The notes beneath the pieces were generated by a model, which saw nothing but the letters and a program-made list of their open reading frames with translations, did no database searches and was not told the origin of the DNA. Below are positions 13,266 through 22,095 of a DNA stretch of 28,613 nt, one piece after another. The DNA is from an uncultured Acetobacter sp. (GTDB lineage: Bacteria > Pseudomonadota > Alphaproteobacteria > Acetobacterales > Acetobacteraceae). The stretch lies in NCBI RefSeq assembly GCF_937875265.1, contig NZ_CALLXM010000238.1, forward strand, positions 1 through 28,613. The letters run 5' to 3'. Position numbers and translations under genes: made by a program. Each line of letters starts with the position of its first letter. The first letter of the stretch is position 1.

Positions 13266-14264
13266 TTAGTCTTTTGTTTCAACGTGCCCGCCAAAGCCAT
13301 ACCGCATGGCAGACAGCACTTTTTCTGAAAAAGTGTTGCCAGAACGGGAGCGGAAGCGGGTGAAAAGTGCTGCGGTCATCACAGGCACGGGCACAGCTTC
13401 TTCAATCGCGGCTTCAATGGTCCAGCGGCCTTCACCGGAATCATTCACTTCGCCCGAGAATTCAGAAAGCGATTCATTTTTGGTCAAAGCCTGCGCCGTC
13501 AGGTCCAGCAGCCAGGAGGAGACCACGCTGCCACGCCGCCAGACTTCAGCAATGTCTGCCATGTTCAGGGAGAAGCGTTCATCTTCCGGCAGCAGCGGTG
13601 AGTCCTTGCGGTACATCACGTCAAAGCCTTCAGCAAAGGCCTGCATCATGCCGTATTCAATGCCGTTATGAACCATTTTGACAAAGTGGCCGGAGCCAGC
13701 CGGGCCACAATACAGGTAACCCTGCTCGGCGCGTGGGTCCACGCCCTCACGGTCCCGGCCCGGGGTGCGCGGAATATCGCCAATTCCGGGGGCAAGTGCT
13801 GCCAGAATGGGGTCAATATGCTCAGCCGCTTCCGGTGCGCCGCCGTACATCATGCAGTAGCCGCGTTCCAGCCCCCACACACCGCCGGAGGTGCCGACAT
13901 CAACGTAATCAATGCCTTTTTCAGCCAGCGTTTTCGCGCGGCGGATATCGTCTTTGTAGTAGGTGTTGCCACCATCAATCACAATATCGCCGCGCTGCAT
14001 CAGGCCGCCCAGTGATAGCACGGTTTCTTCCGTAATCTCACCTGCCGGAAGCATGGACCAGACAATGCGCTTCGGGCCGGTCAGCTTTGCTACGACATCC
14101 GTCAGGCTGCTTGCCCCCGTGGCCCGCCCGGCTTCCGCACGGGCCACCACTTTTTCAACAGCTGATGAGTCACGGTCATAAACCACCACGTCATGTCCAT
14201 GCCGTGTGAGGCGCACGGCAATATTGCCGCCCATTCTGCCAAGCCCGACGATGCCGATCTGCAT
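13266..14264 (-). CDS. gnd: 6-Phosphogluconate dehydrogenase, decarboxylating, short NAD-type
   Basis: The 332-residue protein oxidises and decarboxylates 6-phosphogluconate to ribulose 5-phosphate. The N-terminal Rossmann motif GIVGLGRMG (4-12) is followed by YDRD (29-32): an Asp at the end of the second strand, where NADP enzymes have Asn-Arg-Thr. This suggests NAD preference. Substrate and catalytic residues are in GTSGG (124-128) and [10 protein letters not shown] (196-205; Lys196 the base, Asn200). At 332 residues it is the short form (YqeC/GndA type), without the long C-terminal half of the 470-residue enzymes. AAGGA sits 7 bases before the ATG. It is 30 bases from tal-pgi. Confidence 0.94.
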   Translation of the reverse strand: MQIGIVGLGRMGGNIAVRLTRHGHDVVVYDRDSSAVEKVVARAEAGRATGASSLTDVVAKLTGPKRIVWSMLPAGEITEETVLSLGGLMQRGDIVIDGGNTYYKDDIRRAKTLAEKGIDYVDVGTSGGVWGLERGYCMMYGGAPEAAEHIDPILAALAPGIGDIPRTPGRDREGVDPRAEQGYLYCGPAGSGHFVKMVHNGIEYGMMQAFAEGFDVMYRKDSPLLPEDERFSLNMADIAEVWRRGSVVSSWLLDLTAQALTKNESLSEFSGEVNDSGEGRWTIEAAIEEAVPVPVMTAALFTRFRSRSGNTFSEKVLSAMRYGFGGHVETKD

Positions 14265-14294
14265 GCTCAGTTCCTTATCTTTATCTTATTGTTT

Positions 14295-17150
14295 TTACAG
14301 TGCGCTGTGCAGCGCGGTTGCCAGAGCGGCCAGCCCGTCTTCCAGAGAGCCGTGGATATGCACACGCAGGGCGCGGCGGCCACGTTCTGCCAGAACGTCA
14401 AAATCACCACGGGCCTGAGCGGCTTTCACGACGCCAAAGCTGTAGTTCGCGCCCGGCACCGGCAGGTCCTTCGCATCATCCGCTGTAATCTGGAGGAAAA
14501 CACCTGTGTCCGGCCCGCCTTTATAGGCCTGCCCGGTGGAGTGCAGGAAGCGCGGGCCAAACTCTGCTGCCGTGGCAATAGTTTTGGCATCGCGGATTTT
14601 CAGCCGTGTATGCTGGATCCATTCCATCGTTTCACGGTTGCGCTCGATATAGGCCAGCAGCCCCACATAATCGCCCGCTTTCACGCGGTCAAAATGGGCT
14701 TTCAGAATGGCATCCACGCTTTCACCCTTCAGGGCTTTGGCGTTGGCCGGGTCCGCAAAGAAGGAGAACGAGCCATGCTGCGCAAAAGGCTTTTCTGCGG
14801 GCAGTTTGCCGGTCTCGTTATACGCATCCGTCAGCTTGCGGGTTTCAACCTTGCTGGCTTCCACGTCCGGCTGATCAAACGGGTCAATCCCCAGAAACGC
14901 CCCGGCGACAGCCGTTGCGATCTCCCAGCGGAAGAACTCCTGCGCAATCTGGCGCTTGCTGTGCAGATTGATGGTGATAACCGGCTGCCCGGCATCAATC
15001 AGCGTGGCAATGGCTTCATCCTGCTCATGCCGGTGTTCCGTGGTGAGGCGCAGATACACAAACAGGCGGTCAGTGCCGTAGCGCTTCGGGCCCCCCAGCG
15101 TTTCATCATCAATGGGGATAATGCCCTTGCCATGCTTGCCGGTGGATTCAGCAATCAGCTGCTCCATCCACGCGCCAAAATCGGCAATCTGCGGGGTGGC
15201 GATAATGGTCAGCTTGTCATGCCCGAACTGCGTTGCGGCCACACCCATAATGGTGCCCAGCTGCACGCCGGGGTTAAGGGCAGGCGGCACGCTGGCATCA
15301 CTCATACGCACGCCGCGCAGGGCATCATCCAGGAACAGCTTCAGCGGCAGGCCAGCAGCGGCGGCGGGCACCATGCCAAAGTTGGACAGCACGGAATACC
15401 GGCCACCAATCTGCGGGTCACCTGCAAAAATCTTCCAGAAGCCGTCTTTTTTCGCCTGAGCTTCCAGCTTGGAGCCGGGGTCTGTAATGGCCACAAAATG
15501 GGAGCCAGCCTTCTCCCCCAGTGCCTTTTTGGCAAGGTCATGGAAGTAGGCGAGCATGATGTTCGGCTCAAGCGTGCCACCGGATTTGGACGCGACGATG
15601 AACAGCGTATGGGCCGGGTCAATCTTCTTTTCAAAAGCGGCAACCTGCTGCGGGTCCGTGCTGTCCAGCACGTACAGGTGGCCAAAGCCTTCATGCTTGC
15701 CAAAGGTCAAGGCCAGCACTTCCGGCCCGAGGCTGGAGCCGCCCATACCCATCAGCAGAACCTGCTGGAAGTTGCGGGCTTTGACTTCACCCTGAAAGCT
15801 TTCCAGCTCGGACAGATGGGCCAGACGGTCTTCAACGATGTTCAGCCAGTTGAGCCACTTGCTTTCCGGGCCATTGGTCCAGACAGATGCGTCTTTTGCC
15901 CACAGCTTGCGGATGGTGCCGTCCTTGCGCCATGCGTCCAGCCCTTTCTGCACGGCGGCTTCCAGCGGTGCGGGGAGGCTGGTTTTCATGGTGGTCAGCT
16001 TGTCACCCAGCATGGCCTGCTGTTTGGCAGCAACGGAGCCGAGCAGGCTGTCAAAGGCTTCCTCAAAGGAGGTCACGCCTTCATTCACCAGAGTGGTGGT
16101 CACGCCGTCCAGGTCCAGCTTCAGGCGTTCGGCTTCGTCCATAACGTGACGGGCATCAGCCAGACCGATCGTCAGCGTGTCTGCCACGGTGCCGTGGTCA
16201 CGGAACGCATCCATGGTGGCGGGCGGCACGGTGTTGACGGTGTGCGGGCCAATCAGGCTGTCCACGTACAGAACGTCACTATAGGCTTTGTCCTTGGTGC
16301 CGGTGGAGGCCCAGAGCAGGCGCTGTGGCTGCGCACCAGCGGCTTCCAGAGCCTTCCAGCGCGGGGTCTGCATCATGTCCTGCCAGTAGGCATAGGCAAC
16401 TTTGGCGTTGGCAATAGCGACCTTGCCACGCAGGGCTTTCAGGGCCTCAGCGTCTTTGTCCCCGGCTTTGATGCGGTGATCAATCGCGCCATCAATTTTG
16501 CCGTCAATCCGGCTGACAAAGAAGGACGCGACGGAGGCGACTTTGGACAGATCCCCGCCCGTCTTCTTCAGGTCTTCAAGGCCGGACAGCCACGCATCCA
16601 CCACAGCCTTGTAAGCAGACAGCGCAAAAATCAGCGTAACGTTGACGTTGATGCCCGCAGCAATGGTCTGCCGGATGGCCGGGATGCTTTCCGGTGTGGC
16701 CGGAATTTTGATCATCAGGTTGGGTTCAGCCACATCGGTCCACAGGCGGACGGCTTCATGCGCCGTGCCTTTTTCATCCCGCGCCAGATAAGGGGAGACT
16801 TCAAGGCTGACAAAGCCGTCTTTCTTGTGGGTGGCCGTATAAACCGGGGCCAGAATATGGGCTGCGGTTTTAATGTCCCGCACAGCCAGCTTTTCATACA
16901 GCGCGCCGGGGGAGAGGATGGTATGCGCCAGAACATCGTGGATCTGGGCGTCATATTCCGTCCCTTCTCCCATCGCCTTCTGGAAGATGGCCGGGTTGGA
17001 GGTTACGCCACGAATATCATCGTCCTGCACAAGGCGTGCCAGAGAGCCGTCTTCCACAAAAGAGCGACGGATGAAGTCAAGCCACGGCGACTGTTGTACC
17101 GAGGCCAGGCCGCGCAGCGGATTGGCATCTTTAGGGGAAGAAGCTGTCAT
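14295..17150 (-). CDS. tal-pgi: Bifunctional transaldolase / glucose-6-phosphate isomerase
   Basis: The frame is open for 84 codons further upstream, into the transketolase gene, but the start at 17150 has AAGGA 9 bases before it and begins the known transaldolase sequence, giving 951 residues. Residues 1-370 are transaldolase: GVTSNPAIFQKAM (48-60), Schiff-base Lys148 in LMIKIPATPE, and ASTGTKD. It moves a three-carbon unit between sedoheptulose 7-phosphate and glyceraldehyde 3-phosphate. Residues about 400-950 are a glucose-6-phosphate isomerase: GMGGSSLGPEV (468-478), SKSGGTLEPN (521-530) and GGRYSVLS (582-589). The fusion is known in acetic acid bacteria and some other lineages. The two activities use fructose 6-phosphate in common, so channelling is conceivable. 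Both halves look intact. Confidence 0.95.
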   Translation of the reverse strand: MTASSPKDANPLRGLASVQQSPWLDFIRRSFVEDGSLARLVQDDDIRGVTSNPAIFQKAMGEGTEYDAQIHDVLAHTILSPGALYEKLAVRDIKTAAHILAPVYTATHKKDGFVSLEVSPYLARDEKGTAHEAVRLWTDVAEPNLMIKIPATPESIPAIRQTIAAGINVNVTLIFALSAYKAVVDAWLSGLEDLKKTGGDLSKVASVASFFVSRIDGKIDGAIDHRIKAGDKDAEALKALRGKVAIANAKVAYAYWQDMMQTPRWKALEAAGAQPQRLLWASTGTKDKAYSDVLYVDSLIGPHTVNTVPPATMDAFRDHGTVADTLTIGLADARHVMDEAERLKLDLDGVTTTLVNEGVTSFEEAFDSLLGSVAAKQQAMLGDKLTTMKTSLPAPLEAAVQKGLDAWRKDGTIRKLWAKDASVWTNGPESKWLNWLNIVEDRLAHLSELESFQGEVKARNFQQVLLMGMGGSSLGPEVLALTFGKHEGFGHLYVLDSTDPQQVAAFEKKIDPAHTLFIVASKSGGTLEPNIMLAYFHDLAKKALGEKAGSHFVAITDPGSKLEAQAKKDGFWKIFAGDPQIGGRYSVLSNFGMVPAAAAGLPLKLFLDDALRGVRMSDASVPPALNPGVQLGTIMGVAATQFGHDKLTIIATPQIADFGAWMEQLIAESTGKHGKGIIPIDDETLGGPKRYGTDRLFVYLRLTTEHRHEQDEAIATLIDAGQPVITINLHSKRQIAQEFFRWEIATAVAGAFLGIDPFDQPDVEASKVETRKLTDAYNETGKLPAEKPFAQHGSFSFFADPANAKALKGESVDAILKAHFDRVKAGDYVGLLAYIERNRETMEWIQHTRLKIRDAKTIATAAEFGPRFLHSTGQAYKGGPDTGVFLQITADDAKDLPVPGANYSFGVVKAAQARGDFDVLAERGRRALRVHIHGSLEDGLAALATALHSAL

Positions 17151-17170
17151 GCCTGGTGTCCTTATCTGCA

Positions 17171-17204
17171 TGCCACCCGGCCTGTCCTTGGCAGCCAGGT
17201 GGCA
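17171..17204 (-). promoter_or_regulatory. Intercistronic hairpin between tkt and tal-pgi
   Basis: On the coding strand TGCCACCTGGC pairs with GCCGGGTGGCA, 11 base pairs with one U-G, closing a 12-base loop. It starts 35 bases after the tkt stop and ends 4 to 8 bases before the AAGGA of tal-pgi. No T-run follows. Such hairpins often protect or cut mRNA between cistrons and set their relative amounts. Confidence 0.55.
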
Positions 17205-17238
17205 TAGAAGCATCTGATAGTCGTGTAAAACTACGCTG

Positions 17239-19341
17239 TTAGCGCGCCTGACGGCGAGCCGCTTCCAGCACAGCTTCCGGAGTAAAGCCGAATTTCTTTG
17301 CCAGCTGACCAGCCGGAGCGGAGGCCCCGAAGCCACGCATGGCAATAATTTCACCCGTCGGGCCGGCATAGCGATCCCAGCCGATGGGGGAGCCCGCTTC
17401 AATCGTCACGCGGCCCGTAATGGCAGGCGGTAGCACCGTATCGCGGTAAGATTGTGGCTGAGATTCAAACACTTCCCAGCTCGGCAGGGAGACGACGCGG
17501 GCGGGAATGCCGTCCTTGCTCAGCGCTTCATACGCATCAACCGCCAGACCCAGTTCGCTACCGGAGGCGATCAGGATGACTTTCGGGGTCTCCTTGCTGT
17601 CTGCAAGCACATAGCCGCCTTTTGCCGCGCCAGAGGCGGGGGCAAAGCGGCTGCGGTCCAGTGTGGGCAGGTTCTGGCGGCTGAGCGCCAGAGCCACAGG
17701 GCCATCCTGCTTGGCAATCAGATAACGCCAGACTTCGGCCACTTCATTCGCATCACCGGGGCGGAAGGTGGTCATGCCCGGTGTGGCGCGCAGCTGCACC
17801 AGCTGCTCGATAGGCTGATGCGTCGGCCCGTCTTCCCCCACGCCGATGGAATCATGCGTGAAGATGTAGGTGACAGGCAGGTTCATCAGGGACGAAAGCC
17901 GGATGGGGGCCTTCATGTAATCAGAGAAGATGAGGAACCCGGCGCAGAAGGGGCGCAGGCCATACAGGGCCATGCCGTTAACAATGGCGCCCATAGCGTG
18001 CTCACGCACACCAAAATGGAAGTTCCGGCCTGCGTAAGAGCCACCCCATGCTGCGGGCTGGAAGCTTTCTTCGCCCTTCAGCAGGGTTTTGGTGGAGGGC
18101 GCCAGATCAGCCGAACCACCCAGCAGCCACGGCAGGCGGCCTGCAACGGCGTTCAGCACTTCACCAGAGCTGGCGCGGGAGGCAATGCCTTTTTCACTGG
18201 CGTCATAAACCGGGATCTGTGTATCCCAGCCTTCCGGCAGTTTGCCGCCCAGAATGGCGTCCAGTTCAGCTGCCAGTTCCGGGTGAGCCGTGTGGTAGGC
18301 TGCAAACAGTTTGTCCCATTCCGCACGGGCTTTGGCACCACGGGCGCCCAGGCCATCCTGCATGTGCGCCTGCACACCGTCCGGCACATAAAAGCTGCGG
18401 TCTTCCGGCCAGCCATAAGCCTTCTTGGTTTCACGAATTTCTTCCACACCCAGCGGCTCACCGTGGGCTGCGGCGGTGCCAGCTTTATGCGGGGCACCCC
18501 ATGCAATGACGGAATGGACCAGAATAAAGGTGGGGCGTTCCGTCTCGGCCTTGGCTTTGGCCAGAAGGTCTTTCAGGGCAGCGGTATCGTTCGCATCCTT
18601 CAGTTCCAGCACCTGCCAGCCATAGGCGGCAAAGCGGGCTGCAACATCTTCTGTCAGCGCAATGTCGGTGGAGCCTTCAATGGAGATGCGGTTGGCATCA
18701 TACATCCAGACAAGGTTACCCAGCTTCAGGTGGCCTGCGGTGGAGGCGGCCTCACTGGAGATGCCTTCCATCATGTCCCCATCGCCACACAGCGTGTAGA
18801 CATGGTGGTTGAACAGCTCAAAGCCCGGCTTGTTAAAGCGCGCGGCCAGCCATTTTTCCGCCATTGCCATGCCGACGGAGTTCCCACAGCCCTGCCCGAG
18901 CGGGCCTGTGGTTGTCTCAACGCCGCTGGTGTGGCCGTATTCCGGGTGACCGGGGGTTTTGGAATCAAGCTGACGGAACTGTTCAAGGTCTTCCAGCGTC
19001 AGGGCGGGGGCATTGGTTGCCTTGCCATTTTTCAGCTGCCGGACACCGGCCAGAAAAATGAGCGAATAGATCAGCATGGACGCATGGCCGATGGACAGCA
19101 CAAAGCGGTCCCGGTTGGGCCAGAGCGGGTCTGCCGGGTCGTAATTCAGAACGTCCTGCCACAGGGTATACGCCACCGGAGCCAGTGCCATGGCCGTGCC
19201 GGGGTGCCCGGAATTGGCTTTCTGTACGCCATCCATGGAAAGGGTGCGGATGGTGTTGATACACAGGTTATCGAGGTTGGCCGTCCCCCCGGCTTTCAGG
19301 CCGTCTGGTGCGTGAAGAGGGGTGGGAAAAGAGGCACACAT
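17239..19341 (-). CDS. tkt: Transketolase
   Basis: The 700-residue protein is a full-length, thiamine-diphosphate transketolase that transfers two-carbon units between ketose and aldose phosphates. Visible landmarks are SGHPG (44-48), GHASMLIYSL, the cofactor motif GDGDMMEGISSEA (186-198) ending in VWMYDANRISIEG, and in the second domain REHAMGAIVNGMAL and HDSIGVGEDGPTHQP, ending in the C-terminal domain with KVILIASGSELGLAVDAY. AAGGA is 9 bases before the ATG. As first gene of the cluster it marks the 5' end of the operon; a hairpin and 88 bases separate it from tal-pgi. No oddity in the catalytic residues is seen. Confidence 0.96.
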   Translation of the reverse strand: MCASFPTPLHAPDGLKAGGTANLDNLCINTIRTLSMDGVQKANSGHPGTAMALAPVAYTLWQDVLNYDPADPLWPNRDRFVLSIGHASMLIYSLIFLAGVRQLKNGKATNAPALTLEDLEQFRQLDSKTPGHPEYGHTSGVETTTGPLGQGCGNSVGMAMAEKWLAARFNKPGFELFNHHVYTLCGDGDMMEGISSEAASTAGHLKLGNLVWMYDANRISIEGSTDIALTEDVAARFAAYGWQVLELKDANDTAALKDLLAKAKAETERPTFILVHSVIAWGAPHKAGTAAAHGEPLGVEEIRETKKAYGWPEDRSFYVPDGVQAHMQDGLGARGAKARAEWDKLFAAYHTAHPELAAELDAILGGKLPEGWDTQIPVYDASEKGIASRASSGEVLNAVAGRLPWLLGGSADLAPSTKTLLKGEESFQPAAWGGSYAGRNFHFGVREHAMGAIVNGMALYGLRPFCAGFLIFSDYMKAPIRLSSLMNLPVTYIFTHDSIGVGEDGPTHQPIEQLVQLRATPGMTTFRPGDANEVAEVWRYLIAKQDGPVALALSRQNLPTLDRSRFAPASGAAKGGYVLADSKETPKVILIASGSELGLAVDAYEALSKDGIPARVVSLPSWEVFESQPQSYRDTVLPPAITGRVTIEAGSPIGWDRYAGPTGEIIAMRGFGASAPAGQLAKKFGFTPEAVLEAARRQAR

Positions 19342-19888
19342 GCTAACCTATCCTTCAGAATGGACGTTTTTTGTTTTGGCCCGGTGTAGAGCACGCAGCC
19401 GGTGGCCCGGCCCGGATCAGGGTTGTGCACAATCACACGGTCGGACGTTATTCGGCAAGAGAGCAGGTGCGAGACTTTGCCTCTTCTGTGCCGGGCGGGG
19501 GCGCCGATGTGATGATACAACGCAGCATGAGGGGCAGAGGCTGCCTCCAGGGTGGAAATAATCTTATTTTTGAGATGACTTCGGCGGTAAAAAGGCTCTC
19601 ATCCTGTATAGGGAGGTTTGCTCCAAAGGCTACTTTTCTGCCGCTTTTTTGATAAGAAATCATTCATTCTGAGTCACGTCAGCAAAGGTTATCACTTGCG
19701 CGTGAGGGCGGGGAAAGGGGGCCGGAGCGTCGCTGTCTCGCAAGGCAGTCGTGCCATGGTGAGGAAACGCTGCCGTGGCCGGGACGTTTGCAGTATCAGG
19801 TATGACAGTCCATAGTTTCTCCTACGCCCAAACGGGCCTGCGGCAGGAGCTGCATCTGGTTTTGTAAGAAATGTTCCGGAGGTCGAGC
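19342..19888. other. 547-base gap between divergent tkt operon and ankyrin gene
   Basis: No supported gene is found. The stretch should hold the promoter of the tkt operon and its leader, plus the promoter for the ankyrin gene. Seen: the palindrome TTGTGCACAA (19423-19432), 82 bases upstream of tkt; a hairpin GCCGG-TGGC-CCGGC (19398-19411); three copies of a CCGGGCC/GGCCCGG element within 19380-19415; and a weak plus-strand pair TTGCAG-17-CATAGT (about 19788-19816). I see no strong sigma-70 promoter for tkt, so its start site is unclear. The ORFs on both strands have poor codon patterns and no ribosome binding site. Confidence 0.4.
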
Positions 19889-20458
19889 ATGACACAGGTT
19901 TCTTCTCAGGACCCGCGTTCTCAGGGCACGCAGACCCCGGGAGCAGCGGCATTTGGTGATTTTACGCGTGAGCAGGTTGAAGCTCTGTTTATCAACGCGG
20001 CGCGGGAAGGGGAGGCAGATCTGCTTTCCAGCTTTCTGGACGCTGGGATGGACCCTAATTTACGCGTGGAAAAGGGTTACACCCCACTGATTCTGGCAAC
20101 CTATAACGGCAACATTGAAGCTGTAAGTACGCTGCTGATGCGCGGTGCCAAACCCGATTTGCAGGATGAAAAGGGGGCCACGGCTCTGGCTGGGGTGGCG
20201 TTCAAGGGCTATCTGCCTATTGCCCGCATGCTGCTGGAAGCCGGTGCACAGGTAGATGTGCCCAACGCTGTGGGGCGCACGCCGCTGATGTTTGCCGTCA
20301 TGTTTGGGCGGGATGATATGGCCCGACTGCTATTGCAAGCCGGTGCCAGCCCGACCCACCGTGATGGTGAGGGGCTGAATGCGCAGGATCTGGCTCAGCG
20401 GCAGGGCAATGCCGCGCTGGTGGCGCTGTTCAAAGAACCAAAAGCCGGTCAGGCCTGA
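19889..20458 (+). CDS. Ankyrin-repeat protein
   Basis: Translation is taken from the ATG at 19889, seven bases after CGGAGG; an ATG 18 bases upstream has no such site. The 189-residue product has an N-terminal 30-residue tail rich in Ser, Gln and Pro without a signal peptide, then four ankyrin repeats (about 34-62, 64-95, 97-128, 130-161) with the TPLILA, ATAL and TPLMFA helix caps and LLxxGA loops, and a capping half-repeat to 184. Ankyrin repeats bind other proteins. Small cytoplasmic ones like this often pair with a neighbouring enzyme, but the neighbours here (divergent tkt, downstream hisC) do not point to a partner. It ends in a terminator. Confidence 0.85.
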   Translation: MTQVSSQDPRSQGTQTPGAAAFGDFTREQVEALFINAAREGEADLLSSFLDAGMDPNLRVEKGYTPLILATYNGNIEAVSTLLMRGAKPDLQDEKGATALAGVAFKGYLPIARMLLEAGAQVDVPNAVGRTPLMFAVMFGRDDMARLLLQAGASPTHRDGEGLNAQDLAQRQGNAALVALFKEPKAGQA

Positions 20459-20503
20459 TACAGCGCAGGCTTTTCAGGCGGAAACGCATCGGTTAGGGGA
20501 GAG

Positions 20504-20536
20504 GGCAGTCCATTAGCGGGCTGCCTTTCCTTTTTT
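20504..20536 (+). terminator. Rho-independent terminator, 15 bases before hisC
   Basis: GGCAGTCC (20504-20511) pairs with GGGCTGCC (20518-20525), 8 pairs with one G-U, with a 6-base loop, followed by TTTCCTTTTTT. This is the best intrinsic terminator of the window. It should end the ankyrin transcript, yet it lies only 15 bases before the hisC ATG. Confidence 0.8.
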
Positions 20537-20551
20537 GCGGATGTTTCAGCC

Positions 20552-21619
20552 ATGAGCCGTTTCTGGAGTCCTCTTGTTCATCGCCTGACGCCGTATGTGC
20601 CGGGCGAGCAGCCCAAAATGGCCGACCTGATCAAGCTGAACACCAACGAATCCCCCTACGGGCCGTCCCCCCGTGCGCTGGAGGCCATGAAGGCCGCAGC
20701 GGATGACAGCATGCGCCTGTATCCGGACCCGGAGGCCACCCGCCTGCGCACCGTTCTGGGTGAGCGCGTGGGGCTGAAGGCGGAGAACGTGTTTGTCGGC
20801 AATGGCTCGGATGAAGTGCTGGCCCACGCCTTTCAGGCCTTTTTTGCGCATGGTGACCCCATCCTGTTCGCGGATGTCACTTACAGTTTCTACAAGGTCT
20901 ATTGCGGGCTGTATGACCTGCCGTACCGCCTTGTGCCGCTGGATTCAGAGATGGGCATTCAGGTGGAGGATTACGCAGGGCCGTGCAGCGGCGTGGTGCT
21001 TGCCAACCCCAACGCCCCGACGGGCATTGCGCTGGACCTGAGTGCTGTGCGTCGCCTGCTGGACAGGCACCCGGACCGCGTGGTGCTGGTGGATGAAGCC
21101 TATGTGGATTTCGGGGCGGAAAGTGCGGTCTCTCTGGTGCAGGACTACCCGAATCTTCTGGTGGTGCAGACCTTCTCCAAATCCCGCGCGCTGGCCGGGG
21201 CACGGGTAGGCTTTGCCTTTGCCCAGCCGGAGCTGATTGAAGGCCTGACCCGCGTGAAGGACAGCTTCAATTCCTACCCGCTGGACCGCATTGCGCAGGC
21301 CGGGGCCACCGCTGCGGTGGAGGATGAGGACTGGTTTCTGGACAGTGTGGAAAAGGTGATGGCCACACGCAAAATCCTGTCGGTAAAGCTTGGAGAGCTG
21401 GGTTTCAAGGTCTTGCCATCACACGCTAATTTTGTTTATGCTCAACATGCTGACCGCGATGCTGCGGAACTGGCAGCGCACCTGCGGGAGCGCGCCATTA
21501 TCGTCCGGCATCTGCACGGTGTGCGCACATCCTCGTGGCTGCGGATCACAGTTGGAACAGACCACCAGTGCGAGATGCTTTTCTCTGCCCTGCGGGACAT
21601 CCTCCTCCGTAACCACTGA
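20552..21619 (+). CDS. hisC: Histidinol-phosphate aminotransferase
   Basis: The 355-residue protein is a fold-type I PLP enzyme of the HisC family. It carries [12 protein letters not shown] (29-40), NPNAPTG (152-158), DEAYVDF (181-187) and the PLP lysine K210 in [17 protein letters not shown], with Arg218. It transfers an amino group from glutamate to imidazole-acetol phosphate in histidine synthesis; alphaproteobacterial HisC proteins often also handle aromatic amino acids. The length is normal. The ribosome binding site is weak (GGAT 9 bases before the ATG). No other his genes are in the window, so it is a lone copy, possibly a second hisC. A 7-bp hairpin follows at 21632. Confidence 0.94.
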   Translation: MSRFWSPLVHRLTPYVPGEQPKMADLIKLNTNESPYGPSPRALEAMKAAADDSMRLYPDPEATRLRTVLGERVGLKAENVFVGNGSDEVLAHAFQAFFAHGDPILFADVTYSFYKVYCGLYDLPYRLVPLDSEMGIQVEDYAGPCSGVVLANPNAPTGIALDLSAVRRLLDRHPDRVVLVDEAYVDFGAESAVSLVQDYPNLLVVQTFSKSRALAGARVGFAFAQPELIEGLTRVKDSFNSYPLDRIAQAGATAAVEDEDWFLDSVEKVMATRKILSVKLGELGFKVLPSHANFVYAQHADRDAAELAAHLRERAIIVRHLHGVRTSSWLRITVGTDHQCEMLFSALRDILLRNH

Positions 21620-21631
21620 ACGCACTGTTCG

Positions 21632-21649
21632 GGCAGGCTTTGGCCTGCC
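21632..21649 (+). terminator. Hairpin after hisC
   Basis: GGCAGGC (21632-21638) and GCCTGCC (21643-21649) form a 7-bp stem with a TTTG loop 12 bases after the hisC stop. No T-run follows, so termination is likely only partial or Rho-assisted. Confidence 0.5.
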
Positions 21650-21794
21650 GGGCGGGCGCTGTGCGTGCTTTGCTTGAAAATCTGGTGTTTTCCCCGCCTG
21701 TCCGGCGCGTTTTGTCGGGGGCGGCTCTGTGTCTGTGTGCTCTGGCAGCGTCTGGCTGCTGAAGGGCTGTTAGAAAATTAAGGGAGCTTAACCC

Positions 21795-22067
21795 ATGCGT
21801 GCCATTCATGGTCAAATGTCAGACAACCAGCCTATTCGCCGCAGCCTGCCTGAAAAGCAGAAGCAGCTGCGTGACCTGAAGGAAACGCTGGCTGCCATGA
21901 AGTCCCACACCTCTCCCGCCCTGCGGGAAAGCGTGCGGAAGCGGATTGCCCAGCTTGAAGCGGAAATTACGGCAGCTCCCGTGCTTAAGCCAGCCCGTAA
22001 GCCCGCCGCAGCACCCCGTGCCGGGGCAGATGCCCGTCGTCCGGCCCGCCCTGTGCGCCCGCGGTAA
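21795..22067 (+). CDS. Small basic helical hypothetical protein (90 residues)
   Basis: The ATG at 21795 has GGGAG 8 bases upstream, sitting in the loop of a TTAAG/CTTAA inverted repeat (21778-21791) that may modulate initiation. Residues 15-56 (IRRSLPEKQKQLRDLKETLAAM...RKRIAQLEAEI) form a charged, heptad-like helix, and the last 35 residues are Ala/Pro/Arg-rich (RPARPVRPR). There is no membrane segment or signal. Such short coiled-coil proteins with basic tails can bind nucleic acid or a partner protein. No family is recognised. The start could also be the ATG at 21816. Codon use resembles the neighbours. Confidence 0.6.
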   Translation: MRAIHGQMSDNQPIRRSLPEKQKQLRDLKETLAAMKSHTSPALRESVRKRIAQLEAEITAAPVLKPARKPAAAPRAGADARRPARPVRPR

Positions 22068-22095
22068 AATCGCTTTTGTAAAATAAGGGGGCCTT

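Noticed and set aside
14193..17207. Plus-strand open frame of 1004 codons opposite tal-pgi
   Set aside because: It lies over a well-supported gene. The product is rich in Arg, His, Gln and Gly with no domain or motif, and long antisense frames are expected where sense codons favour G/C in the third position.
17151..17402. N-terminal extension of 84 codons for tal-pgi
   Set aside because: It overlaps the end of tkt and lacks homology to transaldolase; the downstream ATG has AAGGA at 9 bases.
17452..19389. Plus-strand open frame of 645 codons opposite tkt
   Set aside because: Same reason: it shadows transketolase and shows no domain, signal or ribosome binding site.
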